Below, piece by piece: positions 6,442 through 18,400 of a stretch of DNA of 26,494 bases. The DNA is taken from assembly GCA_902803585.1 (NCBI GenBank), contig CADCQO010000306.1, positions 1-26,494 on the forward strand, written 5' to 3'. Below the pieces are notes generated by a model, which saw only the letters and a list, made by a program, of their open reading frames with translations, did no database searches and had not been told where the DNA came from. Every line of letters starts with the position of its first letter. Positions within the stretch are counted from its first letter, which is position 1. The translations under genes were made by a program, and so were the position numbers. Source of the DNA: an uncultured Ruminococcus sp. (GTDB taxonomy: Bacteria; Bacillota; Clostridia; Oscillospirales; Acutalibacteraceae).

Positions 6442-9400
6442 TTACTCCGCTTTCCGCAGATGTGCCGCTAAAACAATCGGAGTTTGTTCCGCAGAATGGG
6501 CAATGATATATGATGCAAGGGCATTATAGCTGGCATAGTCCGTACTCTGAACATCATCTGTGGAAATTTTGAACCATGAATCAAAGACATACAGGTCTTT
6601 GTATGCCTCATTGATGGTAAAGAATGTATCGTCTGTCGGAGTAAGAATTTTTGATACAGCTGATGCAAATGTGACTGTATCATCTGTCTTCACACTGCCT
6701 CCGTTGTGATAAATATCAACTATTTCGTTTTCTTGTACGACAAATGTGAGTTCATACTGCGCAGTACGGATATTCTCGCCGTTTCGCACATCGTTGAACC
6801 ATGAAATATTGGTGTGCTCATTTTCAGGTATTGTACCGTCTGCATAATCTGCACAGAAAAGAACTTTCCGGCTGAAAGTGCTGACGGTGCTTATTTCGGA
6901 AGAACGCTCAAGAACCAGATCAAACTTCGTTTGAAAACCATTGTATGCTGCATTCAAGGTATAAACATTGTTGGCGTGTCTTGAAACATTTCTGATGATA
7001 ACAGAACCGTCTGAAAAAGCAAAGTCGTTCAGCCGCTCGCCGTTATTATTGGAAAGCAGATAGGTAATATCAAGGGCTTGCTTTTCGGTTTCGCTCATTA
7101 ACCGTTCTGAACCGTCCAGATAAACAACATATGCCTTAAGCCTGTCCAGAGGCACTGTAAGCTGGTCAGAGGCTGCATCTGTGTCAGCGTTTTCGCCAGT
7201 TCTTCCTGTCTGGTGATAATCTTCTATCCTGATGCCTTTTACAGCCACATTCTGTTTGTTCTCGTCAAGCAGATAGAACCGGTTGATATTGGTATCTGTT
7301 TTGGAAGATTTATCATAATATCCTACTTTGTCATAGTAATGGACAATGGCTGTACGGCCGGCAGGAATTTCAACGGTCATTTTTTCGACTTCCGTCCGGT
7401 TGTCACCCTCATAGACAGAATTCGGTTCATTGTCCAGCTTGTAAGTGTTCTCGACAAACTCATATCGTGAAACTGGTACTCTTGTAATCTCATATGTACC
7501 CGGCTCCAGTCGGATTCTGCCTTCAGCATCTATATGGTACACACCCTCATATTCCGGTTCAACGGTACCCTCTTCATACCAGACACGATAATCATAATCC
7601 GGATTGACGTGGGTAAGCAGGCCGTCTGTCCGTTTTTCATCGTCATTTACCGTCAGGCTGACAAAAAATGTCTTTCCGCTGTCAATCGCTTCAATATCAG
7701 CAGCATTTTTATAGTAGCCTGTCTGTGTAATTTTGAATATAAAATTCGGATTGCCCCATTCTGACGGCCGCCACTCGTTAATATGCTCATAGAGCCTGAG
7801 ATAGGCAGGATCCATTTCATCGGCACAGGTCATTGTTTTGAGAACATTATTTTGCCCGACCGAAAAATAAAGCCTGTTATTCTGCGGCACATCATTTTCA
7901 TCGGTGTGATAGGAATCAGTCGGCACATAGCCTGACGGTGCTTCGATTTCCTCGAAATAGTAATTTCCCCAGGGCAGATTTTCTATTCTGATCCTGCCGT
8001 TAGTATCCGTTACAGGGGCTTTGTCGGTATCGTACTGACCCGTGACAACATCAGAAATATTATACTCTTTCAGAGCGGAATCTTCCATCTCGTATTTTCC
8101 CGATTCTATCAGCAGTGCCAGCTCTTCAGGATCGGTCGGAATATAGCAGTACACGCTTTGATTGAGTTTTTTAGCCAATGTGATGGCACTGTCCGGATCA
8201 TCAGCACTTACCAGTCTGAATTTTGCCCCCGGCAGTCTTGCTCCGACAGTTTTGTCACCGACTTGCTCTTTAGCAGTCTTTATGAGCATTACCTGACCTG
8301 ATATGATTTCGTCCACTATATCGGTGGTAAACATCGCCATCTCTGCTTTTTCCGCATCTATAACAAACGCATATTGTTCGTTGGAAAGTTTATAACCGGC
8401 GGGAGCTTCTGTTTCAAGCCAGTAGTAACTGCCCCACTTTTTCACCCTGACTTCTTTCACCTTCGCATCTGGATTTTCTTCTGACCAGATATCTGACAAA
8501 TCGTGATCGAGATATTCTTCGTCTACTTCATTGCCAGCCTTGTTCCTTTTAAGCCAGATAATTTTTTCCTGTCTGCCGTCCTCTCCTGTTACAACCGTCG
8601 CAAGATGGACATCATAGTTTTGGATATCGGGGGTTTCTTCGTCATCCATTGGTATGTTGTTGACGAGTTCAAGAAAATACGGGTATTTGTCAAGGGCAGC
8701 GGTCGTCACTGGCGCAGTATCGCTGCCGCAGTCCCAATAATCACTGTTCTGTGTACCTTCTTTGACAAACCTGTACAAGCCATTTGCTGTAATGGTTTTC
8801 ATTTCCGATGTGCGATAGTGATTTTCAGTGCCTGTCCCCTTTGTCTGACCGTTGTTGACCTCAAAGAATACCGCATCAGAAGGTACTTTTATTCTGTACA
8901 CGTCACTGCCTTCATATTTCTGATTCAGCAGTTTATCAGGCCGATAGCCTGCTGATGTACCGATGAAACGTCTGTCCTTATCGTAGAAAGCAACGTGCAT
9001 ATCGTCCAGCGCATACCTTGTGCCGTCATTTTCTATCAGTTGATAGGTGCCGTTATTGACAAGGAAAATGTAACGGTTAGAACCGGAAGTATGACAGATA
9101 ACAGTCGGTTCATCTGTTTTTTGAACACACTCAGTTTCATAAGCCGGAATCAACGCACTGTCTGCACTTGTGCCGTTCCTGCCATAGTTATTTGACATTA
9201 CAGAAGAAGCACTATAATTCATGCCTCCGGTGTAGCTGCCGGTTTTGTCAAGAATGGGTACAGCCTCCGTTATTTTCCTGTCAGGCAACGAACCGTTATG
9301 GAAAATCACATACGGATATTTTCCGTCACTTTCTTTGGGCAATTGGAACAAATAAACCTTGATGCCGCTGTTATCCACATATGCGGTCGGTGCATTTGTT

Positions 9401-12400
9401 CCGGTATTGACGGCGGCATATTCTGCTCTGACGCCAGGCCACGCCGCATATTCACCGTCCGCACCGCCATAATAATAAGCGTACATTGTGTTATTGACAG
9501 CCCAGTTTTCGGTATCTGTAAAGTAAATGTAATCAATATCCGTTCTTGGATTCAGCGGGTCGGTTATCTTCCGTGTGGGAGCGGTAAAACCACTGCGCAG
9601 GGAATTGACCGTAACAACAGGCACATCATCCGTACTGACGGTAAAAGTTGTTCCCGCATGATGAAATTTCGGAAGGGTTACCGTTATATCATCAGTACCT
9701 TGCTGTATGGTCACATCATAATCCGTTTCATAAAGGTTTACAGCTGTTCCAACAGGCGTATTGCTGCCGCCGTCAGTCACTCTGAAGGAACAGGCATTCT
9801 TGGGCAAGCGGATACGATAAGGGGACGCTGCATTCTGCATCTGCTTCAGCCTGATACCTGCCTTTGCAAGTCCGTTGGCTGCGTTGACCGCACCGCCTAT
9901 TTCCGTGCCGGAAATACCCTCGTGGGTGCTGTAAAACATAATATACGGATCTTCCATCGCTGTGTCAATATAAATAAAATTGTTCCTGTCAGCAGTACCC
10001 TCTGTGATGGGTTCAGGTGCTGTGCCGTTTTCAGATGTATTCAGAACGCTTATCATACCATAGCGGTCTTCCGGCTGATAGGAAGCGCTGCGCGTCACTT
10101 GGGTACTGCCTGAAGCATAGTAATCGAATGAACCGCCTTCATTAAAATCATCTCCTATCGGACTATCGAGCCATGTCGTATTCTGATCGTCTGATGAGTT
10201 ATAAAAATACGCCCTTATCTGTCCGCTGTTCGCATCACCATAAAGAGCGTTTACCTCTGCAATACGAACATACAGGTATTGGTCTGTGGCTGTCTGGTAA
10301 GTCGGCGTAAAAATCATATTTTTACCCCTGTTATTGATCGTGTTCAATTCCTCGTCCTGTTTATAGTTATCGTCATCACTTCCTATGTTAAAAATCACAT
10401 GAGCAGCACCGTCCGGAACATCAACACTCAAAATACCTGAACCTTCCATAGGGATTCCTGGCCACGAATGTTCGACATAAGAACTGCCATTATAAAAATA
10501 AGCATACACCGTACCCCAGTTGAGGTTTGTGTTATCAAATCTTAGCTTTCCGTCACCGGCTGTTCCCTCTTTCCATTCGTAAGTGACATTGTTTGTGTCT
10601 GTTCCATATAATACCGGAAGGGGATTTTCCGGAGCAGATTCCGATACAGCCGGTGCAGTGACCGCCGCAGCATTCATATAGCCGGAAATCATCGTTTCAT
10701 CTATCTTCGTTGTACCGCTTTCGGTAGAAATGTCTTCGTGACCTTCCAATGTATATACATCGTCCTGCGTGAATATCGGATAAAGCAGTTTCATCGGTAT
10801 CGGGCTGATATCTGTCGAATCATCTATACGATACTGCATATCACCGAGGGTATATTCCTTACGGTAGCGTGATAATTTGGGGTGCAGCTCATAGATGGCT
10901 GCTTTCTGTGTAGTGCGCTCCACACCCGCTTTTTCACCCGTTACCGTGAAGCTGACAGCACCTGACGGAATCGCTGCTCTGAACCATGTTCCCGCTGCAT
11001 CAGCTTCTGAGGTACTTACACCGTCAATCGGTGCTGTTCCTCCTGATGCGAAGGAAAGAGTTCCCAGTTCTTTTGCCGAAATCGCTGTATCACCATTTAC
11101 ATTTGGTATCGGTACGTTATCCGCATCGTAGAAGGTGACAGTCATATGATTCCAGCTGCTCTTATCAGCACACACAATGTACAGCGTATCTCCCCGCTGA
11201 CCGTTGTCGGCTTCAGCAGAAAATATCTCATCTGAAGTATCCGGCGCATTGGAGTGGAAAGTCGGCCACAACAAAGAAAGGCTGTCTGTACCGCTGGTTT
11301 CATAGTACATACCGCCCGTTGTACGGCTGTCACTTGTGCCTGTATTGCTGCTGACAAGCGGATAGACGGGATATTCCCCCGTGGGCTGCGGAGCGGTCAG
11401 CCTGAAGGAAACTGCATCACGGGGAATCTCAATGGTGTACCATTCCTTTGAATTACCAGCAGAACCCGTGTTCGCTTCTGACTGTTCCGCACTCTCTTCA
11501 ATGGTCTGTATGAGGGTATAAGTGCCGTTTCCGCTTACATTTGATGCAGCGGCACGAATGGGCTGGTGATCCGCATCATAAAATACAATCTTTCCTCCGC
11601 CGCTGCCTGATATATCGGGCTGTCCGATTGTCCAGCCGGCTGTATTGCGGATATACAGCACATCACCCCGTTTTTCATAGTCGATCTGACTATCCTGCTG
11701 TGCTGTTCCCTCTGTATGTGTCTGCACGTCAACAGACATGAGAAAATCCGGTGACGTTCTGGACAGTATACCGTTCGTACCGTCTGCGGTCAGTTCAAAT
11801 ACCATACCGTCCTTCGTGTAGTCAGCTCTGGTATTGTCCGCATAACCTGCGTCAACCTTTCGGAGGATATCATAAATGGGTGTTTTCCGATAGGTTTGTA
11901 TTCCTGTGCTGTTCGAATAGCTGTTACAGCCAGTGTTCAGCGAGAATTTTGCGGCAGCAGATGGTATGGGTATGCTAAAATACTGTTTGTTGTCCTGCTG
12001 ACCGGAGTATTTCATTATATAACCCTTACCGCCCTGCAATATCTGTGTGCCGTCTTCATCATAGAAAATGATGTGGATATCATCCCAGTTGGCTGTATTT
12101 TTGATACAAAGGCGATCACCGCGCTGCTGATAAGAAACGGTCGGCTTGTTTTCATAGTGCTGTGCCGAACTGCCGTTGGATTTGTATAGGTAGCCTGCAC
12201 TGTAAGTAATGACACCCGTTTCATGACCGCCGTTTTTGCTGATGAGTCCATCATTGAAAATAACCTTGCTGTAATTTTTGCGGTCACCGAGAGGAATCCT
12301 GAATTTATAGACTACCTTTCCGCCGGCATCTGTAAAAGTGCTTTCGGGCGCATCGGCAATATGAGCATCAGGAACGGTATTCCCGTAGCCATACAAACTA

Positions 12401-15400
12401 TTCTGATAAGTATAAGTGTAGATGTCCGAGTGATATTGTATACCGCCGTCTGTGGTATAATCACTTGCCGCCGGTGCAATGCCCGGCCATACAGAATAGC
12501 AGGCTCTCTGCCAGTTGTCCCTGCGCAAATCGCCTCCGCCGTAAAAGTAAGCATATACATGGTCGTTCCAGTCGTCCGGTTTCTCAAAATAGATATAGTC
12601 ATAGTCGCTTTCAACACTGTCTGCTGTGTAGGTTTCGTTCCATTTATCGCCGTATTGTGTATAGTTGTCCCATGTCGTCAGAAGAACAGCAGAAATGTTG
12701 TCTACATCAGCTTTATCACCATTCAGCCTGAAATAGTTGCCGTAATTCTTGCGCCCGTTCTTATTGGTGCTGCTGAAAAGTTCCGTTATCTCCGAACGGT
12801 AGGCATAAGGGGACTGGCCGGCACTTTCCACGCTGAATGAACCTTTGACAGAACTGAGGTCAATGCCGTTATTGACACGGAAATGGGTCGCATCAACGGG
12901 AATCGTCAGCTCATATGTCAGGAAGTGATTCAGGCGGTAATCGCTGCCCGCATAGGCATATGGTTCCATCATGTAGCCTGGAAAAGACTGCCCCACAGGA
13001 ACATAATTTTCGCCTTGCTGTCTGAAAAACTCGATATGGATATTATGCCATACCTCATGGCTGTTGCAATGGAAAATAATCTTCTGCTGAGTGGGCGTGT
13101 AGCGGTCGGCTTGTTTCAGCGATGAGGCGGCAGCCATACGCTTATCGGCGGGAGCGCCTGTATTATAGTAGGTTGACCAGTTGGCTTCTTTTATCACGGG
13201 AACATTAAAATAACAGCGATTGCCGTATTCCTCCCTGTAAATTTCTCCCCAGCCGTTTTTATGGAAAATATCACCCAGTTGGAACTCAATTTCTTTTGTG
13301 GTTCTGACACAGTTATTATTCTTGTAAAGACAAAACCTTACTTTATTGTAGCCGTCAGGGGGCTGTATCTTCCAGACAATCGTATTCATATCGCCCACTG
13401 TATCATCAACAAAGCGCTCCCAGACAGCATATTCTACTGTCTGTTTGCCTGCTCCGCTGAATTGTGCCGCAAACCAGTAATCGTGATTATAGTCAATTTC
13501 CAGTATCTGCCCGTGATCATTATCTCCAAGATAGGTGTACAGCCAATATTTACGGTTTTTCTCCCTATTTTCGACATCGTCCCATTCTGCCGCTGTACCT
13601 TCGTTATAATCACGGAAATAAATATAGTCATTGTCTGTTCGGGGAAGAATCCAGTTTTTTTCTTCGGCTGACGGTGCAGACTCCGCCTGATAAGTGTAAG
13701 TATAGTGATAGGTTTTTGTTTCGCTGACATTGCCTTCCGCCGGTTGGGGAATCTGGAGTGTATTGCTGTTTGCTTCAATACTGGGTTCTGGTGTGGGTGT
13801 GACATACGGGTCATTGAAAGTATAGGTCGGGGGAATGATATTTTCTTTGAAATACAACTCAAATACCGCTCCCAGAAGCCCGCCGCCATTTTGGTTGGTC
13901 TTAAAAACATTGACGTACGCCGTTTTGCGCACATTGGGATAAGCAATGGCAACGTCACCGCTGACAGTAAAAAACTTATTCCGGGTGTTGCCGTTGGCAT
14001 CTTTATAGGTAAGCGAATTATCCCGCTCGTAACCATAGGGTGCCTGCACTTCGTAGAAAAAGTATACATAATTTCCAAAGTCATTGTTGATATCTGTCAT
14101 ATCATTTTCGGAAACTATCAGTTTGCCGCTGTCATCTGTCTGATAGGGACCATAGGCTTTTTCGTATCGTTCCGCAAGATCCTCTAATGTGTCAGCATTT
14201 TTCAATATCGTGTCGTTCTCCATCATTTCCTGTGCCGTCATCTGCGCGAATCTCAGAAGATAGAAAGTGGCTCTGGAAGATGTGATCGCTGCAAGGGTCG
14301 TGCTGTCTGTCTTTTTCAGCGTTATCTTATCGCCGGGAATATTGGTAATCAGCGCCGCTGTATCTGATTCCTCATCATCAATGGTTGAGATGTAACCGCT
14401 TATATCATCTTCCTCTACCGTGTAGGTGTAATAATGGTCAACAATTTTTTCTCCGGTTGCCGGATCTGTCAGTATCTCGCCTGTCTGTTCATCATATTGA
14501 TAGGCTATGACAGGGAGTCCTTCTATCACCCGTGTCCATACTGCGGTGTCCTGATGGCCGTGAACGTTCTGCGCAAGTGTGAACCAGCCGCCTGTATCCA
14601 TATCGGGAATAACCTGTTTATCACGATAAATTTCCTTCTTTGGAACATTTCCCTCCATGTATTTGGTTCCGTCCGGATTCAGCCAGTGCTGTGTCAGGCG
14701 TACACGGATAAATAAAGGCCGCTTTTCCTCTGCATTGTCATTGTCATTCCAGATTTTGTGAATCGTGAACCGAATGGTTTCGGAACAGACATCCTGTATT
14801 TCTTCCGGCTGCGGAATCAGACTTTCAGGATTCTTTTGAGTGGGCGTGTCAAGCATCAGTACAGCCTTGGCACTGCTTTTGTAAACATCAATGTTTGTTT
14901 CACCTGTGCCTGAAGCATCTGAAGCCAGCTTAGCGTCCTTCCATTTCTCAAATATTTTATCATATGTTTCATTCTGATTCGGAACAATAGGCGGAGTGAG
15001 ATAAACCACATCAAACCGGTTATATGTTGTGGAAGTACCTGTATCCTCAACAGCTGTATTTCCTATTTGCTCGTGAGAGTTTGTAAGGGCATAAGTCAGT
15101 TCCGTTTCACGATAGACAGAATATCTGTTATTGCCGCCTTCGATAGACTCAAGTGTATTGAAGCTATAAACCGATTTCAGATAAGTTTCGCCGCTGAAGG
15201 GTCCGGTTTTTTTAGCTGTGCCACGCACTACGTCACAATATATCATCGTATCATCGGAAAATTTTCCCTCGTAATTATATCCTACAAAGCCGCCTGCACA
15301 GCCGTTTGTGCCGCTGCCGTCAGTTGTATCGGACGCGCCGCCGCCATAGACATCATAACCTATATCAATACCCGTAACGGAACAGCTGCTTACCCGTGTA

Positions 15401-18400
15401 CGGTTACCCTTGATCAGGTTGACAACTGCTTCTGCGTTCTGGGTACTGGTGTCAATGCCGTCCTCATTGTATGGCAGTGCTACACTGGAATCACCTATTG
15501 TGACAACTGCCGTTCCCGTTTTTCCGTCCTCGCTCCTGTCCAGAATCGTTACACCGACTCTCAGACCGAACAGGTTGACATAAAGCAAATCACCATCACT
15601 GAGCAATTTCAAGCCCAAAAGATTAGTAATGCCGAGAGATGAAAGCAAATTATCCGTGTTCAGCAGGTCAATTTCTTCCAGACGATGAACACGAAGAATT
15701 TTCAGCAGGCTGTTAAGGATACCTAATATGATCTGTACCAGAGGAGAATCTGCTTCTACTTCTATTAGATAATTCATGTTGGTCTTTCCGATAAAGCCAC
15801 CGGCTATCTCATCGCTGTAAACCTGCTTTAAACTGCCAGCGGTGCTGTTCTTTATCTGGGAAACATCTCCGTAACCTGCAAAACCGCCTGCAATTGGCTG
15901 TGCGCCACTGGAAGATGATACCACAAAGCCTGCTTCTATTCCCGTTACGCTGCAATAATCCACAACTGTGCCGAAAATATCCAGAACACCTGCTGTTAAA
16001 CCAAGCAATCCCGAAACCGCCGCACTGTCAACATCGACTGCACCGTTCTTGCCCATGTGTCCGATAAAACCGCCGCTGTAATTAAGACCTGATACTGCGT
16101 TCAGGTTGGTAACATTTGAATTTTTTACAGAACCATTCATCACACCGCCGCCAAAACCACCCGCAGCGCCTGAATAGCGTGTTTCACTGAGAATGCCCTC
16201 CGGTGCCGAAACACTTGCCCTTACAATCATACCTTCTTCTACACCGCTGACATCAGAATAATAAATGTATGTGCGGAATACGTCCAATACATCAACGCTG
16301 CCTGCCTTTATCAGGCTGAGTATGCTTGTGCCGCCTCCTTCTGCCTCTGTGGAAGAAACCGAAGCAACACTGCCTACGTCTGCCAGACCCACAAAGCCTC
16401 CTGCATAATATTTACCATAAACACCGCGCACACCATTTACAGTAATCCGACTTTCTCCCTTGCGGCTGCCGATAACCGCCGCTTCCAGAGAACCTGCAAA
16501 ACCGCCTGCAAATCTCGGCTTGCTGTTGATGCCCTCGACAATAAACCCGTAATTTTCATTATCGGGGTTTACTTCTGCCCGTCGGATTGTTGTGATGGTT
16601 GCCTGCAATACCGAAGCAAGATTGCTGGGGGTAGATATCAGAGAATTCAGTACCTTTTGCAAAAAGCCTTTTGAGCTGTTGGTGTTCACGTCTGCCACCG
16701 ATGCGGCTGTTGACATTCCGGCATAACCGCCTACGGCATTGGTTCCTCTGACAAAACGGAGATTCGTTACATCACAGCCGGTTGCTTCTCCGTCATTAAC
16801 ACCTTTGTCGCCCCATATCTGCGCACCGTAAGCACTGCCCACATAGCCGCCTGCATAGCCGCAGTGATGAATAAAATCTGTTCCGAAAGCTGTTACTGTC
16901 ATTCCTGACTGCCAGCCGTGTACCGTGCCGCTCCGGATAGTCGGTACAAAAACCTGTACCGCCTGTACAAGTGAACCTACATTCAGGTTAAGTCCGAGAA
17001 TATTTGTATTTCCGAACTCCGCTGCACCGCCTGACTTCATTTTTCCGGCATACCCTCCGGCACTGCGCATCGCACGGATATGTTTCATATCATAAGTCTG
17101 TCCGTCAGATATGACACCCGTCACCATATAGCCGATGTAACCGCCCGCTATACCACCTTCGGTAATCAGCATGGTTTCGTGTACACTTCTGCCTGCCGCT
17201 ACATTACAGCCGTAAATGTATTTTGAAAGTTTTTCGTCAAGCTCTGTCTGTGTTGTTACTGTACCTTCATGAGCAAGTTCTATACCATACCCGCCGTATT
17301 GGCCGATATACCTTACCCATGTGTTCCATATGTCTGTATCCATATTTCTCAGGGGACCATAAACAGCCGTGTGTTTGTCGGTAGGATAGACAGCTGAAAG
17401 TGCATTCAAAATATTGTCAACCTTGATAAGACCGCCCAGCAGTTTGATATTGCCTGTATCGGCTGTATCTGCACTCTCCATATATCCAGTAAAACCGCCT
17501 GCATATTCGTATCCGTAAACGGAGCGGATACGCCATGCTGTGCTGATGTGCTGTTCACCGGTATATCTGCCGATATTATAATCCGTTTCACCCGTCAGCA
17601 GATTGGTAACTGTCAGCCCCGTAATAGGGTCCTTGCCGTCATTCTGGTCTTTCCATGTCGCATCGTTCAGTCCCCAGATATGACCGCCCTCATTATGACC
17701 GCAGTAACCACCTGCACAGCCTCTCTGATGACCCTGATCAGAAGCCGCCTGCGCTCTTACTGCACCGCCGCAGGGTACGCAGGCGGTTGTACTGTTGCGG
17801 ATAGTGGGGATAAAGTCCTCCACCAATGATGCAACACTGGAGTCAAGGTCAATAAGATTGCTCAGTACACTGCCGTCATCAAGCAGATTAGCCACATTGC
17901 CCGGTTGCATATTGCCGACATAGCCGCCTGCCATCTGCTGTCCGATGATATAATAGAAATTTTTACAGTGCGAGTTCTGAATGTGGCCGCCGTAAACCGC
18001 TCCTGCGTAGCCGCCTGCCATTCCGACCTTTCCATTTGCATCTGTTCCGTCAGATATGACGGAGAAACCGCCGCCCGCTCCCTGTACATCGGAATGTTCA
18101 ATTGTCGTGACTACAACGCTGAGAGCAGAAAGGATATTTGTGAGCTGTATGTTATTTTTAAGAATTTTCAGACCGCTGCCGACACTGGCTGCATCGCCTA
18201 TATCCATATCACCGACATAGCCGCCGGCATAATGACCTCCCACTACCGCATAGGTGCTTTTGGTATTGTCAAAATAGGACGAACCCGGAACGCCTTCCAG
18301 ATCTTCGGGAGGTGTTACATTTGTGTGCTTCAATCTGTACACGTCACTATGGGATATCTGCGCACCGCTGGCAAAACCTATAAAACCGCCTGCACTGCCC

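Noticed and set aside
9298..10113. 271-codon plus-strand open frame opposite the giant gene, and similar long frames at 12223, 17905 and 19996
   Set aside because: Their products are unlike any family and rich in Ile, Arg and Cys, as expected from the antisense of a repeat-rich coding sequence; no ribosome sites support them.
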